A DNA stretch of 34,393 nucleotides from Cudoniella acicularis (taxonomy: Eukaryota; Ascomycota; Leotiomycetes; Helotiales; Helotiaceae), in the NCBI GenBank assembly GCA_013054445.1, contig JAAMPI010000505.1, positions 1 through 34,393 of the forward strand. Reading direction: 5' to 3'. The notes beneath the pieces were generated by a model. It ran no database searches. It was given only the letters and a program-made list of their open reading frames with translations, and had not been told where the DNA came from. Shown in pieces: positions 1 to 9,611 of the stretch (position 1 is the first letter of the stretch; every line of letters starts with the position of its first letter). The position numbers and the translations under genes were made by a program.

Positions 1-607
1 GAGGAGTTGTCGCCAAGAGCGGTAAGTGTGCGCGTCCCAGGTACGGAGGAGGGTGTCGGAGGGGGAGGAGGTGGCGTGGGAGCGCCAGTGGCCGCCTGCC
101 CACTGTGGGGAGGGTTAGTGGAGGGTCTGACATTTGTTGGTTGGTAATGGGATGTAAACAAGTGGGGTGCTTATATATATGTGTGAAATTGTGTTGTGTT
201 GTGTCGTGTTAAGCATGGAATTACTTCGAACTTTCAACTTGCTGATGAAGAGGATGTAATTGGGTTGGATTTAATGACATGAAATTTAACTATTGAAAAC
301 AAGAGGGAAATACTTCGTAAAGGAAGAAACTCGAAAGCAAATACGACTTGATATAAAATAGAATAAAATGAAATAATCAATTTCCAATTCAGCCCACAAA
401 TCTCCGAAACATTCAAAAGCAAAAAAACCTTAAACTCACAGGACTAGTAAACTCCTTATCCAAATTCCCCGGTAAATGCTGCGCTATAATCGTCACCTCA
501 TATTTGCCTTGTGTTGCAGGTGAAGTGAGCAGCGAAAGCGTTGTCTGCAACCCTGTTACTCCCGCACCGAGGATGACGATTTGTTTATTTTTAGGTAGGT
601 TTGACAT
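1..607 (-). CDS. D-amino-acid oxidase, 5' part (runs off the window)
   Basis: FAD-dependent oxidase that deaminates D-amino acids to 2-oxo acids, normally peroxisomal. Exon 1 (607-440) starts [20 protein letters not shown], which holds the GxGxxG dinucleotide-binding fingerprint, and ends in the family motif EFTSP. The minus strand then reads GTGAGT at 439. A CAG acceptor at 105-103 leads into exon 2 (102 to beyond 1), which restarts in phase 0 as [14 protein letters not shown] and continues [16 protein letters not shown]. Joined across the splice, SP-WAGxHWR is the conserved DAAO segment. The intron (439-103) is 337 bp, much longer than most others here. The C-terminus, with the catalytic Tyr/Arg and the PTS1 signal, lies outside the window, so function and location rest on the N-terminal third. 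D-aspartate oxidase is the main alternative. Confidence 0.9.
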
Positions 608-1402
608 TTTTGCGGGCTATGAAAATTGAGATTTTGATGTTGGTTGAGGTTGTGAATGGGTGGATGGATTTATCGGTGTTGGATTGAAGTAGGTAGGTAC
701 GGAGGGAAAAAGTGGGGAGCAAGATAATAATGGTGTGGCGAAGTACCTCTCGGAAATCACAGATAAGTGGAACAAAACCGGCATTGATATTCCAAAAATC
801 GAGAAATAAGGAGGAGCGGAATATGAGTGGCATATAGGGAAGTAATGAGGAAGGAAGTGAGTCAAGAGATAGTGGAGTAGTATGTATGCGTAGATGCAGA
901 TGTAGATCCACAAATCCGATATCGGATATACCTACCAATCACAAAGTAGGATATGCGCCAAATCGTGCATTTGCACCCATAATTCTACTTATTTCTACTT
1001 ATGGAACCTTTGTGCTACAAACTGTCGTACATCACTGATGTGCTCAGATTGTTCTTTACAGTCGCTAGCGAAATCGGCTTCCGCCTTAAACACTTCGCGA
1101 AATTTAAACCAAGCCACATTGCCAAGACGCTTCTAGTTGCACTAGGACAATTCTAGCTAGCTGGCTTCATCCCTGCATTCACACGCCACACCTCCGTGAC
1201 AATGAAGAAAACAGTCCTACGAGGCTGGAGAATCAGCCTTGTCGTCTTTCTTGAGACTGGGACTGGGGTTAGTTGCGCCTGCATATACATGACAACGAAG
1301 CTAACGCGCACCTAAACTTCGACTTGCTCTCTTCCCCCATCACTTTATTTCTCCTTTAGGAATTGTTCACATCAAGGTGCTCCGTGTTCGATATCGTGAG
1401 AC
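608..1402. other. Intergenic region with one copy of a dispersed repeat
   Basis: Divergent upstream region of the oxidase (minus) and the STAND-type pseudogene (plus). I see no supported gene. Positions 1061-1085 match 8906-8930 perfectly in inverted orientation, and weaker similarity continues to about 1170. On the minus strand, around 1100-1005, the same segment reads VFKAEADFASDCKEQ and stays open for about 30 codons. This may be a relic of a coding sequence, but I do not recognise it. Confidence 0.5.
1061..1172 (+). repeat. Dispersed repeat copy 1 (inverted partner at 8815-8930)
   Basis: Begins GTCGCTAGCGAAATCGGCTT; the first 25 bases are identical to the reverse complement of 8906-8930. 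After that, the strings around AAACACTT, AATTT, GCCACA and TAGCTAG align at roughly two thirds identity over another 85-90 bp. The sharp boundary at 1060/1061 and the self-complementary CGCTAGCG at the edge suggest the end of a mobile element, but no target-site duplication or partner end is visible nearby. Confidence 0.55.
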
Positions 1403-3675
1403 ATGTCTTTCGGCTGGTCTGCAGGCGACATAGTCGCGGTCTTGCAACTCCTCCACAAAGTCGTCGTAGCATTGAAAGACACAGGGGGAGCCTCGTCCAA
1501 CTACTAGGACGTCTCATCCTTTCTAAGTGTTCTTTCCGTCACTTTGCAGCATCTGAAAGCGCTTCAAGGAGCTCCTCTAGATCCTAATCTCGCCCAAAAC
1601 CTTGGACAGCTCTGCAAGTAAGTTCAGGCACCACTATCGCCGTTTTGTGAACATATTCGCTCGAGTTTTGAGCGGGATCTTGGAGCAGAGAGCGCGAGGC
1701 TGAAGTTTCTGACCACCGGTCGCAAGCTACAATGGGCGCTTTCAACTTCGAAGAAGGTCAAAGACCTGCGAGAGAAGATTGGAGGACCGATCGCAGCAAT
1801 TGGAATCGTTCTTAGCCAGCAGGTTGTGTAAGTCTTAACGAAATCCAACCCCATGTTTTACTTTTCCTTCTTACAAATCAGAGTCAGCAACAGGGAAACA
1901 TGAAAAAACTTCTGCTTACTTCTGCTCAAGTCAAAATTCTCTTCAAATGCCTTCCGAAATCCAAGCTCGAATAGCACACACGATTGATACCGCCATTGAT
2001 ACACGGATAAGTCCTCAGACGTGGACTATCGACAATGAAGTCAAAGCTATTTCAGCAACTCAGAAAACTTCATCCAAACTCTTCGAAGGGATAATTCGAG
2101 ATGTTGGGAAGAGTACAGCGGCGGAGATCCAGAAGCATAGTCAAGAGATTACTCTGGACCTGCGGAACAAATTCAACACTCTCTCTATATCCCACAAAGC
2201 TTGTGCAGAGTGTATGGTGAAAACTGAAGACCAGTCCTGGACGACGTTGGAAGCAGAGCAAAATTATACTATTGAGAGTCGTGCGGCTTCCATGGCTGTT
2301 CAGGAAATAATCTCAGATTTGTCTACACAACAGTCCCAATCCACCGATATCGTTTTACGAAGAGTTATACAGACGGGTCAAGAAACGGCACATGCAATTG
2401 AAAGGCATAGTTCGGCTTCTCGAGACCAAGCTTCAAGCCTTCATCAAAAGCTTGATAGTATGAATTGGTTGATGGTAACAATGAAGGATCGTATAGGCGA
2501 CCTGTCAATCGCGCAACGATCTGCTAGGTTGAGCACACCCAACTCTAAGATCGAAAAGGCCATCGGTAATATCTGGCGAAGTGTTTGGCAATTACTATCA
2601 GCTCTCCATGTATTAATACGAGAGCTTATGTGAGTATACTTGCCGTGTAAAATTGTGAATAAAAGCTCTGCTGATGGTCGATAGCTATCTCCTTGCACCG
2701 TACCTGGTTGCAATTTATCGTACCAGCATCCAACCTCTTCTACTATGCCGTGATCACTTCCTGTTTGAAGATGCTATTGGGCGACGAAAATGGTTACCTT
2801 GTCTTCAATTTTAGGGTTGGGATGTATGGTCCTCCAAGTACTAGGTTTCTGGCAAAAGTTCTAAACTGACAATACCCTAGAATTTCTACAATCTCCTCAT
2901 TGATATTTTCCAGGGCGAAGTGGGCCTATCTCAAGTCTTGAATGGGAAATTCATGATATTGAATGGATTTAATGAGGTGCCTATTAACAAAAAAGCCTGG
3001 CGTGCTGGGATTCAGCCCAAGTCAAGAGTAGCTATGGCAATAACGCTTGAATCTGCTGCAGTGAAGAAGGGTAGATGTGCCGATTCTTCATGTCCCGGCC
3101 AGGTTGAATTTGGAAAGAACCAAGTCACTCGAGTATGGTAAGCAGAGAACCCCAGGTATAAATGGCAGTCTGGATATCTAACTTAAAAGTCTAGTCCGAT
3201 CTGCGGCAAGCATCTTTCTACTTTGAAGGATTCCATGGGCGACATCTTCATGACTGCATACTCATTTGATTTTGGGATCGATATTCAAATACCGATCTTG
3301 AAAGACGCAACTGATCAGGTTCCGTCAGCGCCGGCAAAATTCCATTTTCCAATCAAAGCCGTTGACAAGATATTGCCGCTTTTAAGAGAGTTATATGGCA
3401 GGATTCAGATCAGTATGTCTTCCATCTTGAAGGTTCATTTTGTTCTGTTCAATGACTCACATAGATTTAATGTTACTGAGGAATTCCCTCTGACGTTGGC
3501 TTCGATGGAATCAAGCAGTAGCCGAGCAGACATCAAGAAACCCGTGGGGACTTCTGCGGATACCGGCACATACTCGTGCACTTACCACGGTTGCACCTTA
3601 CGATTCGACACTCCTGCAAAACTTCAACGACACAAACGTGAGGGTCATCGCACGGCGATCAGTAGGGTTGTGTGA
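1403..3675 (+). pseudogene. STAND-type N-terminal / ubiquitin-like / C2H2 finger gene with three in-frame stops
   Basis: Starts at ATG 1403 as MSFGWSAGDIVAVLQLLHKV, which I recognise as a common fungal N-terminal domain of STAND-like proteins. A coiled-coil stretch follows (ORF 1947-2633), then LLAPYL...FEDAIGRRKWLP of a ubiquitin-like domain (about 2685-3100), a Cys cluster (CADSSCPG ... CPICGK) and a final C2H2 finger (CTYHGC, then H-x4-H, about 3577-3645). Four introns restore the frame exactly: 1828-1930, 2630-2684, 2824-2880 and 3138-3194; the last one recreates the first Cys of CPICG. Three in-frame stops remain: TAG 1505-1507, TAA 1619-1621 and TAG 2812-2814. Each sits where relatives carry Gln, so each is explained by one CAG/CAA to TAG/TAA change. 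A possible fifth intron near 3413 (GTATGT) does not keep frame. A shorter product starting at 1947 cannot be excluded. Confidence 0.8.
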
Positions 3676-4461
3676 TGTGATTCGCTTACCTGCTAGGTGG
3701 CTCCCATCACGTGGCTTGGGTGGCAGTCGGATGTCCGGAATGATGTCGGTAGCAAACCTCCGACATCCAGGATCATGGTTCTGGGGCACTTGATACGTGG
3801 CACGGGATGTCAGATAATGCTATTGATTTCCATCATCATTAGGTCTTGGTATCGGACCCCCATCGGTGGCAGATAGCTAATAAAAAGGGGGCTTCTCTGG
3901 ACCCTGTGCGGTACCCCTTTAGAGCCGACAGTTTATACGAGATTAGGCGTAGTGGGAGTTGATTCCAAATCCGTGAGTTATATGGAATCAGACGAGCCAC
4001 CACTTAGGGAACACAGCTTTTTTCTAAGCTACACTTAAACCTTGCGAGCCAGCGTAACCACTTTAACTTTTAATATATTTGGAATCATAACCAATTATTG
4101 CGAGATTAACAGGATATCAACTTGTAATAACTTGATTTCTAGTGGTTAGGTTTAATTAGCTCGTGAAAATATACCTACTAAACCAACCGACCAGGCTTTC
4201 CTGAGAATGTGGAATCAGGGTCTGTCAAAGCTTTGGGGATTTGAAATGAACCTACCTCTCGATTATCAAGACCTATACATAATGTAAGCACTACTGTACG
4301 GTTGCAGTGATGGAAAGCACAAGCCAAGCAAACAGAAAGACTCATAAGAAGCCTAGAACTCTTCCCAAGGAGCTCTGGTCATCGATTTCCCATTCTTTCC
4401 CATCGCAGCTTCAAAAATATCTAGGATAGCCTAGAGAAGATCCATCAGATAGTCTGCAGCA
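3676..4461. other. Intergenic region upstream of the catalase gene
   Basis: About 790 bp without a supportable gene on either strand. It is A+T-rich from about 4050 to 4150. The last 100-150 bases probably hold the catalase promoter and 5' leader. I see no convincing TATA box or repeat. Confidence 0.5.
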
Positions 4462-6829
4462 ATGAAACCCCAAATCTCCCTACTCTCCTTTGCTATGGCG
4501 GTACTTGCCCAGGCAACAAGTCCAAAGGTATAATGACCTACCCATAGTTTCCAGTCAGGAGCTAACTATACGTGATGAATAACAGCAAGCTCAAGAGGCA
4601 TCTGCTATGATAGACACTATGGGCCAGACAGAAACAGCCGACAATGGAGTACTCGACAACACAACCACGTCATTGAGGGCCGGGAAAAGAGGATATGTCT
4701 TGTTGGAGGACACGGTCGTTAGAAAGAAGATGTTACACTTTGACCGCGAACGTGCTCCTGAGAGAGTAGTACATGCATTGGGACACGCAGCTTATGGTAA
4801 CCAACCCCAAAGAAATTGCGCGAACTTAGCGATTGACTCCCAACAGGCACCTTCACCCCCACTGGAGATTGGAGTAACCTCACATCTGCATGCTGGTTGC
4901 AGGGAAACACCCCCAGTGACGTTTTTACTCGTTTCTCGGTCGTTGTGGCTGGAATAGGTGGAGCAGACACGGGACGCGATACACATGGATTCGCTACGAA
5001 GATCTACAGCAAGTGCGGAAACCATGATCTCGTCGGAAACCATGTACCTAGTTTTTTCATCAACGATGGTGCTCTCTTCCCGGACTTGGTCCATGCTGTA
5101 AAAGCAGAACCCAATACGGGTTTCCCCACAGGTTAGTATCGCCGGGCTTGAGATGTCTAAATTGAGGCTGATTGGTTGGTCATAGGTGGCAGTGCTCATA
5201 CTAATGCGTATGACTTCTTCACCCAACGCCCAGAGCATACGGAACAACTGATGGCCGTCCTCTCTGATATGGGGATTCCACGGTGAGTAAAATCCGAGAA
5301 CGTTGTCCGTGCGATACTGAACCAGGATCAGTGACACTCGTCACATCAGTGGCAATGGAGTCCATACGTACCGCTTCGTCAACGCTCAAGGAAAATCAAC
5401 TCTGTTCAAATGGTACTGGCTCCCTAAGCTAGGGCATAGAGCTTTAGTCTATGATGAAGCCACTAAGCTTGCCGGAAAGAATAACAACTTTCAAAGAATC
5501 GATCTTTTCACCACGATTGAGGCCGGACTGTATCCTGAGTGGGAATTCTCAGTTCAATTGTTCCCCGACGATGGCGAATACATGTACAATGGCATTGATC
5601 TATTGGATGCCACCCAGGTCTGAGATCCCTTGAGCGTACTTGGGTTATTTTGAGGACGCATAACTGATGCTAGGGTCGCGCAGATCGTTCCGTTCGAAAT
5701 GAACGCTCCTGTAACGCTCGGGGAAATGGTCCTTAACAGGAATCCTTCGAACTACTTTGCCGAGACCGAGTCTGTCAGCTTCGCACCGTCTAATGTTGTT
5801 GATGGAGTTTCCTTTGTCCCTGATCCTCTCCTCCAATGGCGTCTCATGGCGTACGACGACACAGCCACCCACCGCCACAACTCCCCGAATGGCTACCTCC
5901 TCCCAGTCAACGCTCCAATTGGCCCAGTTAACAACAACTACCGTGATGGCTACATGCAACCTAAGATCTTCGAGGGCGAATCCGCGAGTTCTCCAGACGG
6001 GATCGGCGGCGTCATGGCCGCCTCCCCTCAGGCAGCACTCGCTGTAGTTAATGAGACTGTATTCGGCCAAGTCGGGCGCTTTCAACCCTTTAATGACCCA
6101 TTTACCCAAGCCCGAGGTTTTTGGTTTTCTATGGACCAGTTTGCACAACAGCATACGGTTGATGCATACCGATTCGAGCTTGGCCATGTGTCGAACCCGA
6201 ACGTCACCGCCAAATACATCTCCACCATCTTGAATCCAGTCAACAACTGTCTTGCGAGACGTGTTGCGCTCGGAGTTGGGGCTCCCATGCCACCCATTGG
6301 CACAGGATCTTCCGTTGTACCGAACATGACTTTCCCAAGTCTCTACCCACTCGGCGTGAATGTATCGCTGCCAGTGACCGGGCTCGTCGTAGCAATACTC
6401 ACCACCAGCGACGATATTCCTATGGCGACATATAAGACTTTAACTTCGGCTCTCAGCTCCCAAAAGGCGTTGTTCGAAGTCGTCGCTTCTCACCAAGGAG
6501 TCCTAGCCAGCGGAGTTCCGGCGAACGAGTCCTACGTTACTACCTCGTCCGTCTTGTTCGATGCGGTTATTATTGTGTCGGGAGGCTTCAGCATGAACAC
6601 ATCGATGCCATTGGTAGAGCAGGAGTTTGTGCGAGAAGCTTTCGGGCATGGGAAACCGATTGGTGAAGTGGGTAGCGGTTTCTTGTCATCGTTGCAGTTG
6701 ACGGGCCCGGGATTGTTTATGAACTCCAATGCTGGCTCCGTGATCAACTCTGTCATTGGAGCCATGGAGATGCCTGGGAGATTCCCACAGAGAAATCCTT
6801 TGGATGATGTCAAGGCCATTTGTGGATAA
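4462..6829 (+). CDS. Secreted large-subunit (clade II) catalase, divergent
   Basis: Haem catalase that converts H2O2 to water and oxygen. Six exons (4462-4527, 4586-4796, 4847-5131, 5186-5282, 5332-5617, 5684-6829) give 696 residues, in the usual range for large-subunit fungal catalases. The start [18 protein letters not shown] is a signal peptide, and several N-x-S/T sequons fit secretion. Conserved landmarks are [13 protein letters not shown] (catalytic His), GFATKIY, DLVGNH (catalytic Asn kept, the following Asn replaced by His), [31 protein letters not shown] and QWRLMAYDD (proximal haem-ligand Tyr with its Arg). The C-terminal third (from about [12 protein letters not shown]) is the flavodoxin/DJ-1-like domain of this clade. 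The acceptor at 5331 was preferred because it restores [13 protein letters not shown]. Odd points are HALGHAA in place of HARGxGA and AGIGGADT in place of the usual GSRGSADT. Confidence 0.93.
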
Positions 6830-7260
6830 GTTGAGCGTGTAGACGGGAGACTTGCAATTATTTAATGGGAAGAAGCTTTGAATATGAAAGAAGTTCTGTA
6901 GATAATGTAAGCTGTATTATTTGTTACGAGCTTGACGAGTCATTTATGGTGCACTTGAAGAATGAGAATTCGACAGGCTAGTTCATGATTGCGAGCGGCG
7001 CCAACGACTGACTTCGGAGCTCAGGCATCTGTCGTCGATACTTTATATGGAATAGAATGCCCACCAGGGAAACTATGGCCGGGACGTAATATTACATGGC
7101 GCCATAATTGGATCTGAATTAGTGGGCAGGCTGACTCAGGGCGTGCTCAGGGTGCTCAGGTCCTACTAAGTCTCTGCTCAGGCTCTGCTCAGGCATGCTC
7201 ACCCTCGGTTCAGGTATGCTTACTCTCAGCTCATGTTAAAGCAGCAGCTGCTCACGTCTG
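6830..7260. other. Intergenic region with a short GCTCAGG array
   Basis: 3' side of the catalase gene. The only structure seen is the cluster of GCTCAGG-like heptamers at about 7133-7240, listed separately. No gene is supported. Confidence 0.5.
7133..7240 (+). repeat. Cluster of GCTCAGG heptamers
   Basis: GCTCAGG occurs at 7145, 7154, 7176 and 7187. Near matches flank these (GACTCAGG at about 7133, GCTCACC, GTTCAGG, GCTCATG to about 7235). Spacing is irregular (9, 22 and 11 bp), so this is a degenerate short-period repeat or a cluster of binding sites. It lies between the catalase 3' end and the tail of the patatin relic. Confidence 0.5.
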
Positions 7261-7261
7261 G

Positions 7262-8240
7262 AGACTAAAACGAAACTAGCGAGGATGAGACTAGAGGCTG
7301 ACTTTCGTGGTAATTCCTCATCATAATCCTTTCGCTTTCTCTTTACCCCATCCGGCCTACCGAATAGTCGTCTCAATCCTTGGGCCTCTATTAACCGGTC
7401 GATTGAAATGGAGAACCACTTATATTGTACGATTCGGAGCCTTTTCCCCGAAGATGAAGCGAGACTAAGTCCTCTTTACTGATAACGTCGAAACACACCC
7501 TCTTCCTGAAGTTCCTATCTCTTGTGAGGGATGAGTGATCCCGGATAGAGCCTAGAAGTGTGCGACCTCGAAGGAGAAACTTCGCTGATGACTTCATTAA
7601 CCCTCCTAATAATGCCTCAAAGGCAAGGGTGCCGGCTCGATAGTAGCATAAAATATAGCCAGTACGTGAATATCGGCCATTCTCTTTTCTCAGCACGCTC
7701 TCCGGCTCTAACTCGAACACAAAGAGCTCTGCAATGATACAATGCGCAAGCTGGTCCAACTGTTTCGAGTGAAGCATCGCTTCCTGTACGAGAATCTTCA
7801 TTTCAGGCATCTTGCTTGAATCGTCTAGTCTAGGCTACTGGCTACGAAATTCTACGTTAAATCGGAAGTCCTCCCCTCGCCTTCTCCTCTTTCCGGTTTT
7901 GAGTTCCTCTTCATGTTTGCTTGCCTCTTTCCCGCGGATGGCATCGCCATTTTCTTGACCGTCAATAGATTACTAAAGTGTCCGAACGAGTCGGAAGAGC
8001 TATAGATCTCTCCACCAAGAACTCGAGCCATGCATCTCAGGCTCGTGGTTGGGAGCCTTGCCGGTACCTAGGGAGACTTTCAAAGTAGACCTTTTGGCGG
8101 AGGGATCGTTTAGGAACAATGCTTTTATTTCTTTTAAAGCAAACTTAATCGGGTTATTGTACATCAGGCCTCTATCTTAAACCTTTTCCAGGCCCGCAAT
8201 ATTTTCAGGAGTGCAGCTGGTTGCATTTGCCGTTGACGCC
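7262..8240 (-). pseudogene. Degraded patatin-like phospholipase, C-terminal half
   Basis: The minus strand reads ANATSCTPENIAGLEKV, stop, DRGLMYNNPIKFALKEIKAL, then KVSLGTGK: the end of a fungal patatin domain, where the intact motif would be DGGL-xx-NNP. The family's C-terminal region follows (FRFNVEF, LDDSSKMPEMK, CIIAELFVFELE, NGRYS, FLLRGRTL, FRKRVCFDV, NISGSPF), then, after a frameshift near 7395, LIEAQGLRRLFG and a basic KRKRKDYDEE tail. In-frame stops are at 8179-8177, 8002-8000, 7975-7973, 7972-7970 and 7837-7835. The N-terminal patatin motifs (glycine-rich oxyanion loop and GxSxG nucleophile elbow) are absent, so it cannot encode an active lipase. The catalytic DG is changed to DR by a GGx-to-AGA-type change. 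Immediately upstream on the same strand is a HET fragment, with the join at about 8240-8250. Confidence 0.8.
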
Positions 8241-8244
8241 GAAG

Positions 8245-8594
8245 GCTAGTCGCGAAATATCCGACAGGTATACGTAGCATTTAGCCGCATTATGGTACCA
8301 GCGAAACATGGAGATAATAGCTTCTGAGAGCACAGCACTGCTTGATTTATCGATGCAACAAGTATCCACCTAAAAGTATTGCAAGCTATTACGTCTAGCT
8401 TGTTCTCCGCAGAAGCAGATTTTCTTATAGCCAGACTTGTCCTTACTAGCACCATCCATCATGTTTTTACAGGTGACCTCTTCCGTATCCGCTCCCTATG
8501 TGTGCGAAAGGATAGCATATTCGGGAATATTGTCGCCAACGAAGTCCTTAGTCAGGCTAAGCTCGCCAGTGCTATTGCGTTCTAGATGACGCAT
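8245..8594 (-). pseudogene. Degraded HET domain, N-terminal part
   Basis: HET domains occur in fungal heterokaryon-incompatibility and immune-like proteins. From ATG 8594 the minus strand reads MRHLERNSTGELSLTKDF, then IPEYAILSHT, stop, GADTEEVT, KICFCGEQARRN, QYF, stop, VDTCCIDKS, AIISMFRWYHNAAKCYVYLS. These are the canonical HET blocks in correct order and one frame. The two stops (TAG 8498-8496 and TAG 8372-8370) sit exactly where the family has Trp (SHTWGA and YFWVDTCC). Each is therefore a TGG-to-TAG change, which is CCA to CTA on the other strand, a CpA-context transition. The domain stops after about 114 codons and runs straight into the patatin fragment in a different frame. Confidence 0.85.
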
Positions 8595-9270
8595 TAGCCA
8601 GATCAGATTTTCGGGAAAGGGGGTTCTCAGTGAATATTTGTCGTTGATGGCGTATCTCGATAGGGAAGCATAAAGAGGATAACACAATTCAGAGAGCTAG
8701 AATAGCTAGCTTGATTCAAAGTACTAGAGAAAGCGAAAAGTGGATGACATAAGTTAAGGAACCCTAAGGCAGAAATTCAGTTTCGAGATCAGCTTGCTTT
8801 GCTAAGTCAGCAAACGTGGAGACAAAAGCAACTAGCTATGGTAGTGCTAGTGTCAGTAGAGCGACATAGATAGTGTGGCCGAGTTAAAATTCTCTGAGTG
8901 TTCAGGGCGGAAGCCGATTTCGCTAGCGACTATAACTTAGTCGTTTTACAATTTTTAAGTGCCTTGCGCGGCATCGACCACCTGACGCCCGAATGCCGCG
9001 GATACGAGACAGTGCTTATACTTTTTAAAGGTCTATCGATAGTGTTAACAAAGGTTCGAACAAACGGTATTCTGCATAATTGGACACTTCTTTGTACCTA
9101 CTGAGATTTCACATTAGCTGATTGTTCTCTCCTCTGCCTACATCAAAGACTCTTTTGTTCGTTATCATTTGCTAGACGTTTCTTTTACTCCTTTTATTGT
9201 TCCATAATATAACAACAAGTTTTTTATTATTATACATAGTCGTGTAGTTTCCTTCCCTCTCCCGAAACCA
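8595..9270. other. Intergenic decay region
   Basis: No gene is supported. It holds repeat copy 2 (8815-8930) and an A+T-rich stretch before the MITE. The forward frame 8898-9104 begins FRAEADFASD, the peptide form of the 25-bp repeat, and stays open for 68 codons without any recognisable domain. Confidence 0.45.
8815..8930 (-). repeat. Dispersed repeat copy 2 (inverted partner at 1061-1172)
   Basis: Positions 8906-8930 are the exact reverse complement of 1061-1085 (25 of 25). Going left from 8906, the reverse complement continues with weaker similarity to copy 1 (CTGAACACT, GAGAATTTTAA, GGCCACA, ACACTAGCAC, ATAGCTAGTT) to about 8815. Similarity ends abruptly at 8931. Confidence 0.55.
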
Positions 9271-9499
9271 TACTCAGATAGACTGCGTGATGGATACCCG
9301 TACACGGACCAGTTGGTCTATGCCTAGCCGTGCGTCGGGTAAAGCCCTAAGGGTTTTTTTAATAAATATCGTATTTTCGTAATAAGCTCGAAATTTCTAG
9401 TTCTGTTAAAATATCCGTATTAAATTTAGCCTAGAAACAAAAGAGAAGCACGGCCAAACGGGTACCCGTGGGTTACCCATCACGCAGTCTATACTCAGA
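9271..9499. mobile_element. Non-autonomous hAT-like MITE, 213 bp, with 8-bp target duplication
   Basis: The element spans 9279-9491. Its left end TAGACTGCGTGATGG (9279-9293) and right end CCATCACGCAGTCTA (9477-9491) are perfect 15-bp inverted repeats; with two mismatches the match extends to 21 bp (GATACCC and GTAACCC). It is flanked by the direct repeat TACTCAGA at 9271-9278 and 9492-9499. An 8-bp duplication is the hallmark length for hAT transposases. The subterminal regions are rich in CCCGT/ACGGG words and the centre is A+T-rich. There is no coding capacity, so it must have been moved in trans. It lies 120 bp upstream of the 2EXR start codon. Confidence 0.85.
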
Positions 9500-9611
9500 C
9501 AGTGTCCCCAAACCAACAATACAGCAAATCCAATCAACTTCAAAAAGCACCTACATATCTAGTAAGAACCCCAAAACGAATCCAATAACACACTTCAAAA
9601 CAAGCACCAAG

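Noticed and set aside
591..938. Minus-strand open frames of about 100 codons upstream of the oxidase
   Set aside because: Ser/Leu/Pro-rich overlapping frames with no family resemblance, lying in the promoter region.
1618..1627. Short intron GTAAGTTCAG removing the TAA in the STAND-type gene
   Set aside because: Ten bases is far below any functional intron; the reading frame continues in register through it, so a stop replacing Gln is the simpler reading.
5283..5349. Longer catalase intron ending at ACATCAG (5349)
   Set aside because: It keeps frame but deletes the conserved RHxxG segment; the acceptor at 5331 restores [13 protein letters not shown].
8398..8430. Third copy of the dispersed repeat (CGCAGAAGCAGATTTTC)
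   Set aside because: This segment is fully explained as part of the HET coding relic (KKICFCGEQA on the minus strand).
1061..8930. A single 7.9-kb transposon with 25-bp terminal inverted repeats
   Set aside because: The sequences flanking 1061 and 8930 share no target duplication, no transposase is inside, and the ends look like two copies of a short dispersed repeat.
8868..9065. tRNA gene suggested by a GTGGCCGAGT A-box-like word and a GGTTCGAAC B-box-like word
   Set aside because: The two boxes are about 180 bp apart and no acceptor or anticodon stems can be paired.
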